The position numbers and the translations under genes are program-made. DNA of 64,000 nt from Embiotoca jacksoni (Eukaryota > Chordata > Actinopteri > Embiotocidae): contig JAKOON010000106.1 in NCBI GenBank assembly GCA_022577435.1, positions 53,501 through 117,500 of the forward strand, in the 5' to 3' direction. This document shows, piece after piece, positions 25,192 to 35,152 of this stretch. The notes under the pieces are model-generated. The model saw only the letters and a program-made list of their open reading frames with translations. It did no database searches and had not been told where the DNA came from. Each line of letters opens with the position of its first letter. The stretch's first letter is position 1.

Positions 25192-27639
25192 TCAGGCCCA
25201 TCTGAGCCTCAGTGGGATCCCGGATGATAGCAGCTGTTTTGTCTGTGTGCTGTGCAGATGTGCTGACCGTGGACCAGACGGGGTACCAGGAGTCTCCTCA
25301 CACCTACCAGAACCTGGTGGCCCAGAACGGACCGTTCAGCCCGTCCGTGGAGGGCAGCCGCAGCAGCTTCCTCCCGGGGGAAGGATCCACCGCGTTACAC
25401 GGCGAGACGCTCGAAGCCCTGAAGCCCGACGGCGTCGCCGAGCGTTGGCGCGACGCTTCCGTCTCCGAGACGGAACCGAGCTACTTCGACTCGGACGCCG
25501 CGCAGCGACCGACGTCCTCCTTCTGGCCCGAGTACCCGTCTCCGGGCTTCCCCGCCCCCACGAACTCCGTCCCTCGGTCCTCGGAGCAGTGCTGCCCCCG
25601 TGTGGCCAAACGGAAAAACGCAGCCCACCAGAGGCCGGACAGGGAGGGCCACGTGGCGGGAATGTCTGCTTATCCAGGTCAGTCAACGCGTTCACAACTC
25701 CCGCCGCCGCCACCGATCTCAGGTCAAATACAAACCGAGTTCATCCGCGTGTCCGTACGTCCTCCAGGTTCTGGTCCCATCCAGCTGTGGCAGTTCCTGC
25801 TGGAGCTTCTCCTGGACGGCACCTGCCGGACGTTCATCACCTGGACGGGAGACGGATGGGAGTTCAAGATGTCCGACCCCTCGGAGGTAAGGAAGGACCC
25901 GGATCGAGCAGAGAAACGTCGCGGTTTGGGGTCAAACTTTTTGGGGGGGAAACAGAAAATGTGAGCGGGCATGTTGTTGTGTTGGAGAAGCCTGTTGCCA
26001 TGGCGCCACAGCTCAGGTGGTTCACAGTTCACAGCTCAGGTGGTTCACAGCTCAGGTGGTTCACAGTTCAGGTGGTTCACAGTTCACAGCTCAGGTGGTT
26101 CACAGTTCAGGTGGTTCACAGCTCAGGTGGTTCACAGTTCAGGTGGTTCACAGTTCAGGTGGTTCACAGCTCAGGTGGTTCACAGATCACAGCTCAGGTG
26201 GTTCACAGCTCAGGTGGTTCACAGTTCAGGTGGTTCACAGTTCACAGCTCAGGTGGTTCACAGTTCAGGTGGTTCACAGTTCAGGTGGTTCACAGCTCAG
26301 GTGGTTCACAGTTCAGGTGGTTCACAGTTCAGGTGGTTCACAGTTCAGGTGGTTCACAGCTCAGGTGGTTCACAGTTCAGGTGGTTCACAGTTCAGGTGG
26401 TTCACAGTTCAGGTGGTTCACAGCTCAGGTGGTTCACAGATCACAGCTCAGGTGGTTCACAGTTCAGGTGGTTCACAGTTCAGGTGGTTCACAGTTCAGG
26501 TGGTTCACAGTTCACAGCTCAGGTGGTTCACAGTTCACAGCTCAGGTGGTTCACAGATCAGGTGGTTCACAGTTCACAGCTCAGGTGGTTCACAGCTCAG
26601 GTGGTTCACAGTTCACAGCTCAGGTGGTTCACAGTTCACAGTTCAGGTGGTTCACAGCTCAGGTGGTTCACAGCTCAGGTGGTTCACAGTTCACAGCTCA
26701 GGTGGTTCACAGCTCAGGTGGTTCACAGTTCACAGTTCAGGTGGTTCACAGCTCAGGTGGTTCACAGCTCAGGTGGTTCACAGTTCACAGCTCAGGTGGT
26801 TCACAGCTCAGGTGGTTCACAGTTCACAGCTCAGGTGGTTCACAGTTCAGGTGGTTCACAGTTCACAGCTCAGGTGGTTCACAGTTCACAGCTCAGGTGG
26901 TTCACAGCTCAGGTGGTTCACAGTTCAGGTGGTTCACAGTTCACAGTTCAGGTGGTTCACAGCTCAGGTGGTTCACAGCCAATGTTTTTAACCTCAGAGC
27001 CTCAGAAGGTCCCAGAAGAACTCATGCTAACAAAGCTAACAAAGCTAACAAACAGCTAATTCTGCTAAAACTCAGGTTCACAAAACAGATAACAACGCTA
27101 ACATGGTGAAAACCCAGATATTCACGTAAACGCGTGGAAGACGTCGTCGTGAAGGTCGCCGTGAAGGTCATTGTGAAGGTCGTCGTGAAGGTCGTCGTGA
27201 AGATCCTCGTGAAGGTCGTCGTGAAGGTCGTCGCTCCGCTGCGTCACCGTGTTTCTTTTCTTTCCCGAGATTTTTCCGATCGACCCTCAAACGTGACCTT
27301 CAGTCGTGTACGTGGGATTCTCACATTGTTTGGTGTTGTTTCCTCCGACTTCCTCTCTCGGTCCGGCAGGTGGCGAAGCGCTGGGGTCAGTGCAAGAACA
27401 AACCCAAGATGAACTACGAGAAGCTGAGCCGCGGCCTGCGCTACTACTACCACAAGAACATCATCCACAAGACGGCGGGCAAGCGCTACGTCTACCGCTT
27501 CGTCTGCGACGTGCAAGGCATGCTGGGAAAGACGGCGCAGGAGGTCCTGAGCAGCCTGAACGTCGCGGCCGCCAACGCCGAGTCGTGGCGGTGCCCGGCG
27601 GCGTCCGAGCACAGCAGCGAGACATGGGCGTCGCAGTGA
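22489..27639 (+). CDS. etv2: Etv2/Etsrp-type ETS transcription factor (7 coding exons)
   Basis: Nuclear ETS activator; etv2 is the pioneer regulator of endothelial and early blood fate. Coding exons: 22489-22533, 22796-22877, 23990-24094, 24187-24261, 25258-25677, 25768-25886 and 27370-27639. All have GT/AG borders and the phases close to 1116 nt, 371 aa. The ETS domain (about residues 244-330) is split between the last two exons: [18 protein letters not shown] then [20 protein letters not shown] and [10 protein letters not shown]. No Pointed domain exon was found, which argues against ets1/ets2 and for etv2, although the ETS domain is Ets1-like. Exon 2 ([18 protein letters not shown]) resembles the N-terminus of zebrafish etsrp as I recall it. 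Translation could also begin at the ATG opening exon 2 (22796). The gene is head to head with fli1b, as in zebrafish. Its last intron is occupied by a minisatellite. Confidence 0.9.
23021..23068. repeat. (CA)n microsatellite in etv2 intron 2
   Basis: About 24 pure CA repeats between etv2 exons 2 and 3. Frames reading C-V or T-H repeats across it are artefacts. Confidence 0.95.
23384..23414. repeat. Poly-C homopolymer, about 26-27 bases, in etv2 intron 2
   Basis: An uninterrupted C run lies just before 'agtcccggagagctg'. The opposite strand is poly-G and could form G-quadruplex structure. Homopolymers of this length are error-prone, so the exact length is uncertain. Confidence 0.9.
23550..23900 (+). 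repeat. Dispersed repeat family A, copy in etv2 intron 2
   Basis: Starts at 'agctgtaacctgactgcaccacaggcctgtcaatc', so the left part of the unit is missing. It runs to 'cctggaagctaggaacacttttttatatccagtct'. It ends about 90 bases before the acceptor of etv2 exon 3. The frame at 23696 is the same repeat-borne frame seen at 9766 and 12248, not an etv2 exon. Confidence 0.8.
25110..25192. repeat. Retroelement tail with (TTA)n tract in etv2 intron 4
   Basis: The text 'gtatgaaaggtgctccacaaataaagattattc' followed by about 12 TTA units is the reverse of the repeat tail seen at 34100-34195 and 17960-18060. It resembles the 3' end of a fish LINE or SINE. It ends about 66 bases before etv2 exon 5. Confidence 0.55.
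26007..26978 (+). repeat. 16-bp minisatellite with E-box units in the last etv2 intron
   Basis: About 970 bp of alternating units 'ttcacagttcaggtgg' and 'ttcacagctcaggtgg', with extra 8-bp half units ('ttcacagc'). Nearly every unit contains CAGGTG, an E-box. Because the unit is not a multiple of three and lacks stops, three long frames stay open across it; none is a gene. Flanks at 25960-26006 and 26979-27020 match the internal part of the transposon at 47985-48075, so the array grew inside a transposon remnant. Confidence 0.95.
27137..27236 (+). repeat. 12-bp minisatellite 'gtgaaggtcgtc' in the last etv2 intron
   Basis: About eight degenerate copies of a 12-bp unit lie between the larger minisatellite and the last etv2 exon. 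The frame reading V-K-V-V repeats here is an artefact. Confidence 0.85.
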
Positions 27640-27735
27640 GGGGGCGGGGTTTAACGGAAAGGGGAGGGGCTTGGATTAATCATGCAGTCTCTAAAGAGCC
27701 TGTGTTACTTTTTTCTTAAATAATAGTTGACGCTA

Positions 27736-27741
27736 AATAAA
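27736..27741 (+). terminator. Candidate polyadenylation signal of etv2
   Basis: AATAAA lies 97 bases after the etv2 stop codon (27637-27639). It is the first such signal downstream. A longer 3' UTR using later AT-rich signals around 28000-28100 is also possible. Confidence 0.55.
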
Positions 27742-29130
27742 ACAAACTGAAAGCTCGTTCATCTCAGGACTGGAGTGTTGTGGAGTGATGTTGTTCTTTT
27801 TTTAAGGAAAGCATTTGTAAATAGTGTTTATATATATATGAACCCCCCATGTGGAGTTTTGTGCATTTATATGATTTTCTTTAATTTTTTTTATACAAAA
27901 CTCCCGTCTACCTCTGTTGCTACCCAGAATAAGAAAGTGAAGGTCTTCAGTGACGTGTGGTGGCGATTGTGTTGTGTAAATAATTAACTGTACATAAATG
28001 GTGTTTAAGTACTTCATATAAAAATGTCTTCTGGTTTTTATTTTTTAAATCTTTTAGACATATTGTTGATGGAGTATATTTAAAGTTATACATTAAATTT
28101 TTTTGTATTTAATTTTACATTTGAGAATTTGAGAAAGCATGTTTGAAGGATCTGTGTTTATAATAATAGATCTATCACTGCTTTTATTTCTGCCGACTAA
28201 TTCATCAATTATTGTAAAGTATGCTGAGTGTTGGAAAAGGCTGTAGAATAGTGAGCTGACGCCCCCTGGTGGCTAATATGACAGTGACCGTGTGGAGCTG
28301 CAGCATCAGTCGAGATTAAAGAGTGGACTTTCTAATAACTGCCATTTTAAAGGGACAATAAGTAATTTCCTTTTTGTGTTTACAGTTTGGTTTCATGTAA
28401 CTTTCCTGCAAATCAAAATCAAAATAATCTAGATTAAATTAATACAAAATGTAACTAAATAATAAAATCTAAATGTGCATATTTATATGAATTTTTAAAA
28501 TGTTTTGATATCTGACTTTATTTTTGTATGTTATGGGGGAGGGGCAAGTGAAGACGTTTAACATTTATATTTAAGAAGAAATATTTAAATCAACTTTTTT
28601 TTTTTTTTTTTTCCTGTTTAGCCCTGAAAACCTGTGAACTCGTAAATGAACTTCACAAACTGCCGGGAATAAAAATCACGTGGCTGGATTTTTGCCCGAT
28701 CAACAGACATCATTAAATTCAACTTTATTTCCGCTTTTATCAGTGACGGTCTAATCAGAGAGTTTGACCTTTGACCCAGACTGAGGAACCCTGGTGGACG
28801 GATTCCCACTTTTCTTTTTTCCACAGCTTCTTTATTTTTGTTGTAATGTAACTTTGCTGCTTGTTTGTTGTTTAAGCATCATGTTAGACTCGTGAATTTG
28901 ATCAAAATTATTTAAAATAGATAAAACTATAATTTATTGATTGACTAAATAATCTGTCATCGTTATTATTATTGGTTGTGGGCTTCTTACCTGGAGGGTG
29001 ACAGGGCTGATGATGCAACCCACCTTTGCCATTGTGTGTGTGTGTGTGTGTGTGTGCTGTTGTGAGCAGCAGGTCTGGAGGAGGAGTTAACTGAGGAAGG
29101 AACAGGAAGTAGGAGGAGCCTAACTGGATC
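27742..29130. other. Spacer between etv2 and the PYD region
   Basis: No gene seen. AT-rich sequence at 28400-28720 repeats a segment present at 24640-24910 and, more diverged, at 7500-7930 ('gttatgggggaggggcaagtgaagacgtttaacatttatatttaagaagaaatatttaaatca'), so it is a dispersed repeat. A short (TG)n run is at 29035-29057. Confidence 0.6.
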
Positions 29131-29136
29131 AGAGCC

Positions 29137-29210
29137 TATAAATAAAGGGTGGAGTGGAGGTGTGAGCGGCTTCGTGCTCAACCTCAATCGAAACTCAGTG
29201 AAGTGAACGG
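29137..29210 (+). promoter_or_regulatory. Candidate TATA promoter and short noncoding exon upstream of the PYD region
   Basis: 'cctataaataaagg' provides a TATA box at about 29139. It is followed some 70 bases later by 'gaagtgaacg|gtgagtt', a good splice donor at about 29210. The layout suits a plus-strand noncoding first exon, possibly for the upstream pycard-like exon at 29860. No transcript evidence is available. Confidence 0.4.
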
Positions 29211-29361
29211 TGAGTTACATTTCATTTTTCCTTTAGTTCCTTTAGTTTCCTATAAATTCATGTTTACGATGTGATTGACGGTCCGAGTTACTTATGTTGA
29301 GTTGGAATGACGATGATGTTGAAATATGGTGCGACAGATGTATTTGGTAATAATAATCTAT

Positions 29362-29628
<267 letters not shown>

Positions 29629-29859
29629 ATTTGTTTTTTTATCTTAAAACAACAAAAAAAAAACCTGCCTGAGTCAGCATTTCCTGTTTTGTTGGAAACA
29701 TAACTCTCTTTGGTCTAAAGTCGCCGAACAGGAACGTCAGGTAAATATACCTTTTCGGGGCGTTGCCGTTCTTCCTCCGCGGGAGTGGAGGTGCAGGTGA
29801 AAGGCGCCGAACAGGAACGTCAGCAGCTCTGACGTCAGCTGTGATAAAGACCCAGAAAG

Positions 29860-30112
29860 ATGGCTGGTTCATCCATCAGGAAAGCTGTAGCAGGCGCTCT
29901 GGAGGACCTGACGGAGAAGGACTTCCAGAAGTTCTGCTTCCATCTTCTGGACCACCGGGACGAGCCACGTGTCAAACGCAACAGGGTGGAGGGGAAGAAC
30001 TTCATGGAGATCACAGACGTGCTGGTTAACCATTTCACCGAGGAGAGGGCTGTTCTGGTGACGGTGGACCTCCTGAACCAGATCGGCTGCTGCGGCGTCG
30101 CCAAGACACTCG
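29860..30112 (+). pseudogene. Upstream duplicate of pycard exon 1 (PYD), no CARD exon of its own
   Basis: This encodes a full pyrin domain, MAGSSIRKAVAGALEDLTEK onward, 84 codons, ending at a donor 'ctcg|gtaaat' exactly as in pycard. The block 29741-30130 is almost identical to 35034-35422; I noted only two base differences, one giving His for Arg in 'LLD-H/R-RDE'. Both copies keep the upstream TGACGTCA palindrome (29830-29837). No linker or CARD exons follow before the gypsy-type insertion. It could be a dead duplicate, or an alternative first exon splicing to the pycard exons at 35883 and 36207, since the phase matches. Read without splicing it would give an 86-aa PYD-only protein. Confidence 0.7.
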
Positions 30113-30721
30113 GTAAATAAGCAAAAAATAGCTGTATAATATATGTTTTGTGGGCGGAGCCTTAGCGCCACCAACTATTGTGGGTCAGAACTGCAGGACT
30201 GGCATGCCGGCCTGCCGACTGCAAAATACGACCGGATGTGGTGGAACATCCTGGTACGGATGGCCCAGTGTCCACACTACCACACTATTCAGTATGCCAA
30301 AAGTACCAGGATGTCCTACTACATCCTTTTTCTTTTTTTTACATCAAACGTGACTACAGATCGCCACCTAGAGGGTCAAAGTCCAAGACGCATTTTTATG
30401 ATGAAGTAGTACGTCCCAATTGTACACATACTACATGCAACAGTACGTACTTTGTGAGAGCAGCTCCGGTCCGTCCTAAAAGTAAAAAGAAAATAGTGTG
30501 CAATCTTTTTCTGGCGTACCCAACAGTGTGGTACTACGATGAATTTTTCAGGGAGGCTACTGATATTTTTTTTTTGCTTTCGGGGAGAACCAGGACATTT
30601 TTCATGAAGTTTTTATGTTTCCTTTAAGTTAAATATATAAATCCAAAAAGAGATTGTAAACAACTTTGCTCCTTCTTCTCTTCCAACCTCTTCAACAGCC
30701 GCCGCCACTACGGAGGAGGTC

Positions 30722-33358
30722 GTGCGGCGGAGAAGACCGAAGCTCCCTCCGGAGGAACGTCAGCGCCGCCTGCGGGAGGGATGTTGTTTCTACTGCGGAC
30801 AACCGGGTCACAAAGTCTCCACGTGTCCAGAAAAAGGCTCACCAGGAAGTATGAGGGTCCCGGTGAGCCAAACCCTGTCCTCCTATCTTCTGCTACAGAT
30901 GATGACGAACCTTCAACTGATTGGTCCATTTGAGCAGACCAAAGATCATGAAGTTGTTATTGACTCAGGTGCAGATCTGAACTTCATGGACTGGCAAATG
31001 GCTGAACGCCTGAATCTGAAAGTAATCCCTTTGCCTCAGATGTTGGAAGCCAACGCCCGAGATCGTCCAGTCTCATTCAATATAACTCATAGATCTGAAC
31101 CCGTCAAGTTAGTCATGGCCCAGGGACACACAGAGACACTAAGTTTTCACCTGGTTGACTGTCCTCGCCGTCCTCTAGTGTTGGGGCGTCCCTGGTTAAT
31201 TAAGCACAGTCCACATTTCTGCTGGTCTACGGGGCATATTATGGGGTGGGGCAAGTCCTGTTCTGGCGCCTGTTTTCTCCCAGACTCCTCTGCTTCAGTT
31301 GCTCCGCCCACCTCTTCCCCCTCCCCCAAACCTTCACCACACAAATTTGCTGACACCTCCAAAGTTCCAGCCCACTACACGAACCGAAAGGAAGTTTTCA
31401 GCAGAGCTCAGGACACCTGTCCACATTGCTGTATTGGTTATGACAGTCGACTCCCCATCACAATCAAAAACAGGTTCCTCTTCCATTCACCTGTTAGATT
31501 TTTGCGAGATGCCAAAGTTTTTACCAAACTCAGCCTGCGTAATGCTGAGGAGGGGAGCGAGGGGAAGATTGCCTACAATACTCCAAGTGGTGACTTCGGT
31601 CGCACCAATGCCTCTGCTGTTTTCCCAGCTCTAGTAAAAGACGTTCTCCGAGATGTGTTAAACATTTTTGTTTTGGTTGACTTGGGTGACGTTCTAATTT
31701 TTTCCCCCGACCGTGATAGTCACATGCAGCACGTCAGTCGAGTTCTCCAACACCTTGAGAACCGGCTCTACGTTGAAGCCAAGAAATGTGAGTACCACGT
31801 CTCCTCGGTGTCTTTTTTGGGATTCGTCGTGTCCAATGGCAGCATCCGAATTGACCCCGACAACGTTAGGTTTATTTCAAAACGGCCGACGCCAAAGAGC
31901 CGTAAGCAGCTTAAAGACTTCCTAAAATTGACTGACTTCTACCACCATTTTATCCACAATTATAGCTTCATCGCAGCTCCTCTTCACGACTTGACGTCTG
32001 CTTCTGTTAAGTTTTGTTGGTCCTCTCCAGCGAACGCAGCCTTCCACCGGCTTCAGAAAAGTTTTACTTCTGCTCCTACCCTGATTATTCCTGACACCCG
32101 TCGCCAATTCATAGTAAAGGTCAATGCCTCTGACTCGGATATCCGGGCCGTCCTCCTCCAGGGATCCCTACAAGACAACGAACTTCACTATTGCGCCTTC
32201 CTGTCCCGAAGGCTGTCCCCCAGCGAGAGGAATTATGATGTTTGTGACAAGGAGTTGCTGTCCGTCAGGTTTGCGTTAAAGGAATGGCGACGCTGGCTGG
32301 AGGCGGTGCAGCATCCGTTCATAGTCTGGATGGATTACAGGAATCTGGAGAAAATCAGGTCTGCTAAAAGATTCTCCTTCCGGCGAGCCAAGTGGGCCCG
32401 CTTCTTCAACCAGTTTGATTTTACCCTGTCTCATCGCCCACGCTCTAAGAACATGAAAACAGGATATTTATCCCAGTCATTTGGCCCTAATTCAAATCCA
32501 AACACTCCTTCCAACATGACGACCTCCTGCCTGGGGGGGGCAGATACTTTGAACATAGAGAACAAAGTTAAACAAGCCCATCGTGGTGTTCAAGGTCCGG
32601 ACGGACGTCCAGCAAAACGTCTCTTCATCCCAGCCTCTCTCCGTCTTCCGGTGATCAGCTGGGCTCATAGTAACCAGTTGAGCTGCCACCCCGGTGTGTA
32701 CCGCACCTTGTTATTCGCCAAACAACGCTTCTGGTGGCCGGCCATGGCTAAAGACGTCAAGACGTACGTCTTGGCCTGTCGTACGTGTGCTCAGTGCGAG
32801 ACCTCCTGTCCACCTCTTGCTGCCAGGAACGACTGTTTTGATAGGAACAAAAAGATCAAGTCTCCCAAAGCAGTTAGTCGGGTGAAAACGGATGTGGTAG
32901 CAGTTGGCTCGCAGTTTCCCACTGACGGTGCGTCTTTAGTTTCAGGTGATGATTTGGCCGGGGGCAAAGTGTCGAGGGATCCTGAGGTGACGGTTAATAA
33001 AACGTATGACCATGATTTGCAACGTTTCGTTATGCCGGGATTAAAACCGGATGTGCGTCACGAGGTCGGCAAACAGAATCGGACCATTCCTCCACATCCT
33101 GTAAATCCAATTCTAAAGGCAGCTGAGCCATTTGAGCTCGTAGCTGTGGATCGCGTCGGTCAGTTTCCCCAAACAAAAGCTGACATTTCCACTGTAGCGA
33201 CAGTACTGATGTTTTTACATTTGTTTGGTTTGTCTAACGTCACACAGACTGATCAGGGATTTAATTTTGTGTCACAAATCTTTGCCCAAGTCATGAAACA
33301 ACTTGATGTCACTGATGGTTCCAAATCCAGCAAGTATTGGGATGAGGGTGCGCACCTT
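30722..33358 (+). mobile_element. Ty3/gypsy-type gag-pol remnant with a long open frame
   Basis: One uninterrupted frame carries, in order, a CCHC zinc knuckle (CFYCGQPGHKVSTC, about residues 22-35), an aspartic protease motif (DSGA at 81-84), part of a reverse transcriptase, an RNase H region, an HHCC integrase zinc finger near 32660-32810, and a fragment of integrase core near 33120-33320. Much of the finger and palm part of the reverse transcriptase is missing and the usual catalytic Asp-Asp box is disrupted ('VLVDLGDVLIFS'). The RNase H Asp is replaced in 'VNASD'. So the element cannot move by itself. The order and text resemble the sushi-ichi-like gypsy lineage. The final 43 codons (33359-33487) are not retroviral but a piece of PYD exon. 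Confidence 0.8.
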
Positions 33359-33481
33359 TGGAAGAACTTCATGGAGATCACAGACGCGCTGGTTAACCAT
33401 TTCACCGAGGAGAGGGCTGTTCTGGTGATGGTGGACCTCCTGAACCAGATCGGCTGCAGCGGCGTCGCCAAGACACTCGGT
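33359..33481 (+). pseudogene. Third, half copy of pycard exon 1 fused in frame to the gypsy remnant
   Basis: From 'gaagaacttcatggagatcacagac' the sequence matches the second half of pycard exon 1 (KNFMEITDALVNHFTEERAV onward), including the donor 'ctcg|gtaaat'. It differs from both full copies at several residues (D-V to D-A, V-T to V-M, C-C to C-S). It joins the retroelement frame without a stop, and the combined frame ends at the intronic TAA. Whether the junction came from insertion into a duplicate or by recombination cannot be told here. Confidence 0.8.
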
Positions 33482-33739
33482 AAATAAGCAATCCAATCTG
33501 GACCTGTTGAAGGGCTGTCGAGATGAGCACGGTGGGATGCCACGCTGATTTGGAGCACGCTCCAAATGTTCAGTTGACCAATCAGATCTCTGCGTCAGCA
33601 CCACTCGTTGCGTAATGTTGTTTTTTACTGACTATAGTTCTCTTGGCTTTTTTTTTTTTTTTTTATGAATCAAATGCTGAACTCAAATTGATGGAAAGAA
33701 AATAAGAGGTGTTTATTTTCTCTGCCTGCAGCTTAAGAA

Positions 33740-34020
33740 GTTCCTAGTGTCTCATTTACAAGGTCTTTTACGACGTCTACTTTACGACGTCCATATGTCC
33801 TTATCTTGTAACCTACAACTGAACTTAGATCTAAAGGGAGTGGGGGTGACTGTCAACTGTTTGTCACACTGTATAAAAGCTGCCCTACGGAGGAGAGACG
33901 CTGAGCAATGCTGGACATCCTTCTTTGAGTGGACATGTATTCGCTCCTTCTTGCAAGAATAAATGTCCGATATGTTTGATTTTGAATCCAGCCTCTGAGT
34001 CATTTTTCTAACACAAATCA
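33740..34020 (+). mobile_element. Probable LTR remnant
   Basis: This carries a TATA-like 'tataaaagctgccc' at about 33871 and AATAAA at 33958-33963, with 'cattcgctccttcttgcaag' between them, the usual spacing of promoter and polyA signals in a gypsy-type LTR. It ends near 'gagtcatttttctaacaca'. The matching 5' LTR was not found, so it may be the 3' LTR of the adjacent remnant or an unrelated solo LTR. Confidence 0.45.
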
Positions 34021-34095
34021 AAGACGAACACACTGGTTCCTTTCCCCCGTGAGTCCTGCCAGTGGTTGGTCAACCACGTTAAGGTCGGTGAGGGT

Positions 34096-35030
34096 GTTAC
34101 CTGTGGTGATAATAATAATAATAAACTGTATTTGTAATAGCACCTTTCATACAAGAAATGCAGCTCCAAGTGCTTCACAGCAGAATTACATGCAGCGTTT
34201 CACATAAAATCAGACATAAAGGAACATTTAAAAATAGAAAAGAAATGAGATGCATGCAAACAGATAACATGAGGAGCAGCGAGGGAGCTGCTGCTTGTCT
34301 TAGTTTGAGCTGGAGATCACCGCTCGTCCAGTTTTCGTTCTCTTGGTTCGGTGTCGGTACGTTTCTGACTTTAAGGGGATGAGCTGCAGGACGACGGCCC
34401 GGACTGACTTCTCCTTTTGTTTGGTTTTTTGTTTGGTCGGGAACCTCCAACCCTCTTTAGTTTGTTTCTTTCACTATACTGTAATTTATTAATATACATT
34501 TGGGGGGAAATAAAGCTCCTTAACATCTGTTTGTCGTGGCATCCTTTATGCGTTTTCATCTTCAGTCTGTTTTAGGTCAAACATCTTCTCAGTAACAAAC
34601 AAAATGTGTAAAACTGTCATTTAAGCCTGATTTTTTTTAATATATTTTTTTTAAATCTAAAAACCTACTGCAGAAATGCGCTGCAGGATCAGGTGGTTTC
34701 ATAAAATCTGCATTTTTCTGTTGTAGGATTTTAATGAACTGTATTTATTACCCGGCTAATTAATCAAATACCATCATTATCAATCGATTACAGGCTATTT
34801 AGTAAATAATTAATAATAATGAAAACTGTATTTAATAATAGGCCAAATAATCATTTACTTCTGTACGCTGAGCATCAAATAAATAAAATAAAACTGTTGT
34901 TTATTGATGCATTGATATTAATCGATCATTGTTATCTTTGATTTCAGGCTGCTGAATTACATGAATTAAGTGTTTTGTCAGGTTCCTCCATCAGATTTAT
35001 GGTTACACTTTACTGAGTGATATGTGATAT
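34096..35030. other. Repeat tail and AT-rich spacer before pycard
   Basis: 'gataataataataataaactgtatttgtaatagcacctttcatac' at 34107-34155 is a retroelement 3' tail related to those at 17960 and 25110. The rest is AT-rich with no supported exon. Confidence 0.55.
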
Positions 35031-35122
35031 GAGGTAAATATACCTTTTCGGGGCGTTGCCGTTCTTCCTCCGCGGGAGTGGAGGTGCAGGTGAAAGGCGC
35101 CGAACAGGAACGTCAGCAGCTC

Positions 35123-35130
35123 TGACGTCA
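35123..35130 (+). promoter_or_regulatory. Perfect CRE palindrome just upstream of the pycard start
   Basis: TGACGTCA lies 23 bases before the ATG and is kept in the duplicated block at 29830-29837. It is the consensus for CREB/ATF proteins. So close to the ATG it would be in the 5' UTR or core promoter; function is inferred only. Confidence 0.4.
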
Positions 35131-35152
35131 GCTGTGATAAAGACCCAGAAAG

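Noticed and set aside
25247..27109. Open frames of 620, 362 and 324 codons on the plus strand across the etv2 intron
   Set aside because: They exist because the 16-bp minisatellite has no stop in any frame. The 620-codon frame also starts out of phase with the true etv2 exon. Their proteins are simple repeats.
22489..27639. Calling the plus-strand ETS gene ets1, the usual fli1 neighbour in tetrapods
   Set aside because: The ETS domain is Ets1-like, but no Pointed exon exists between the start and the ETS exons, the C-terminal tail differs, and the short N-terminal exons fit etv2/etsrp.
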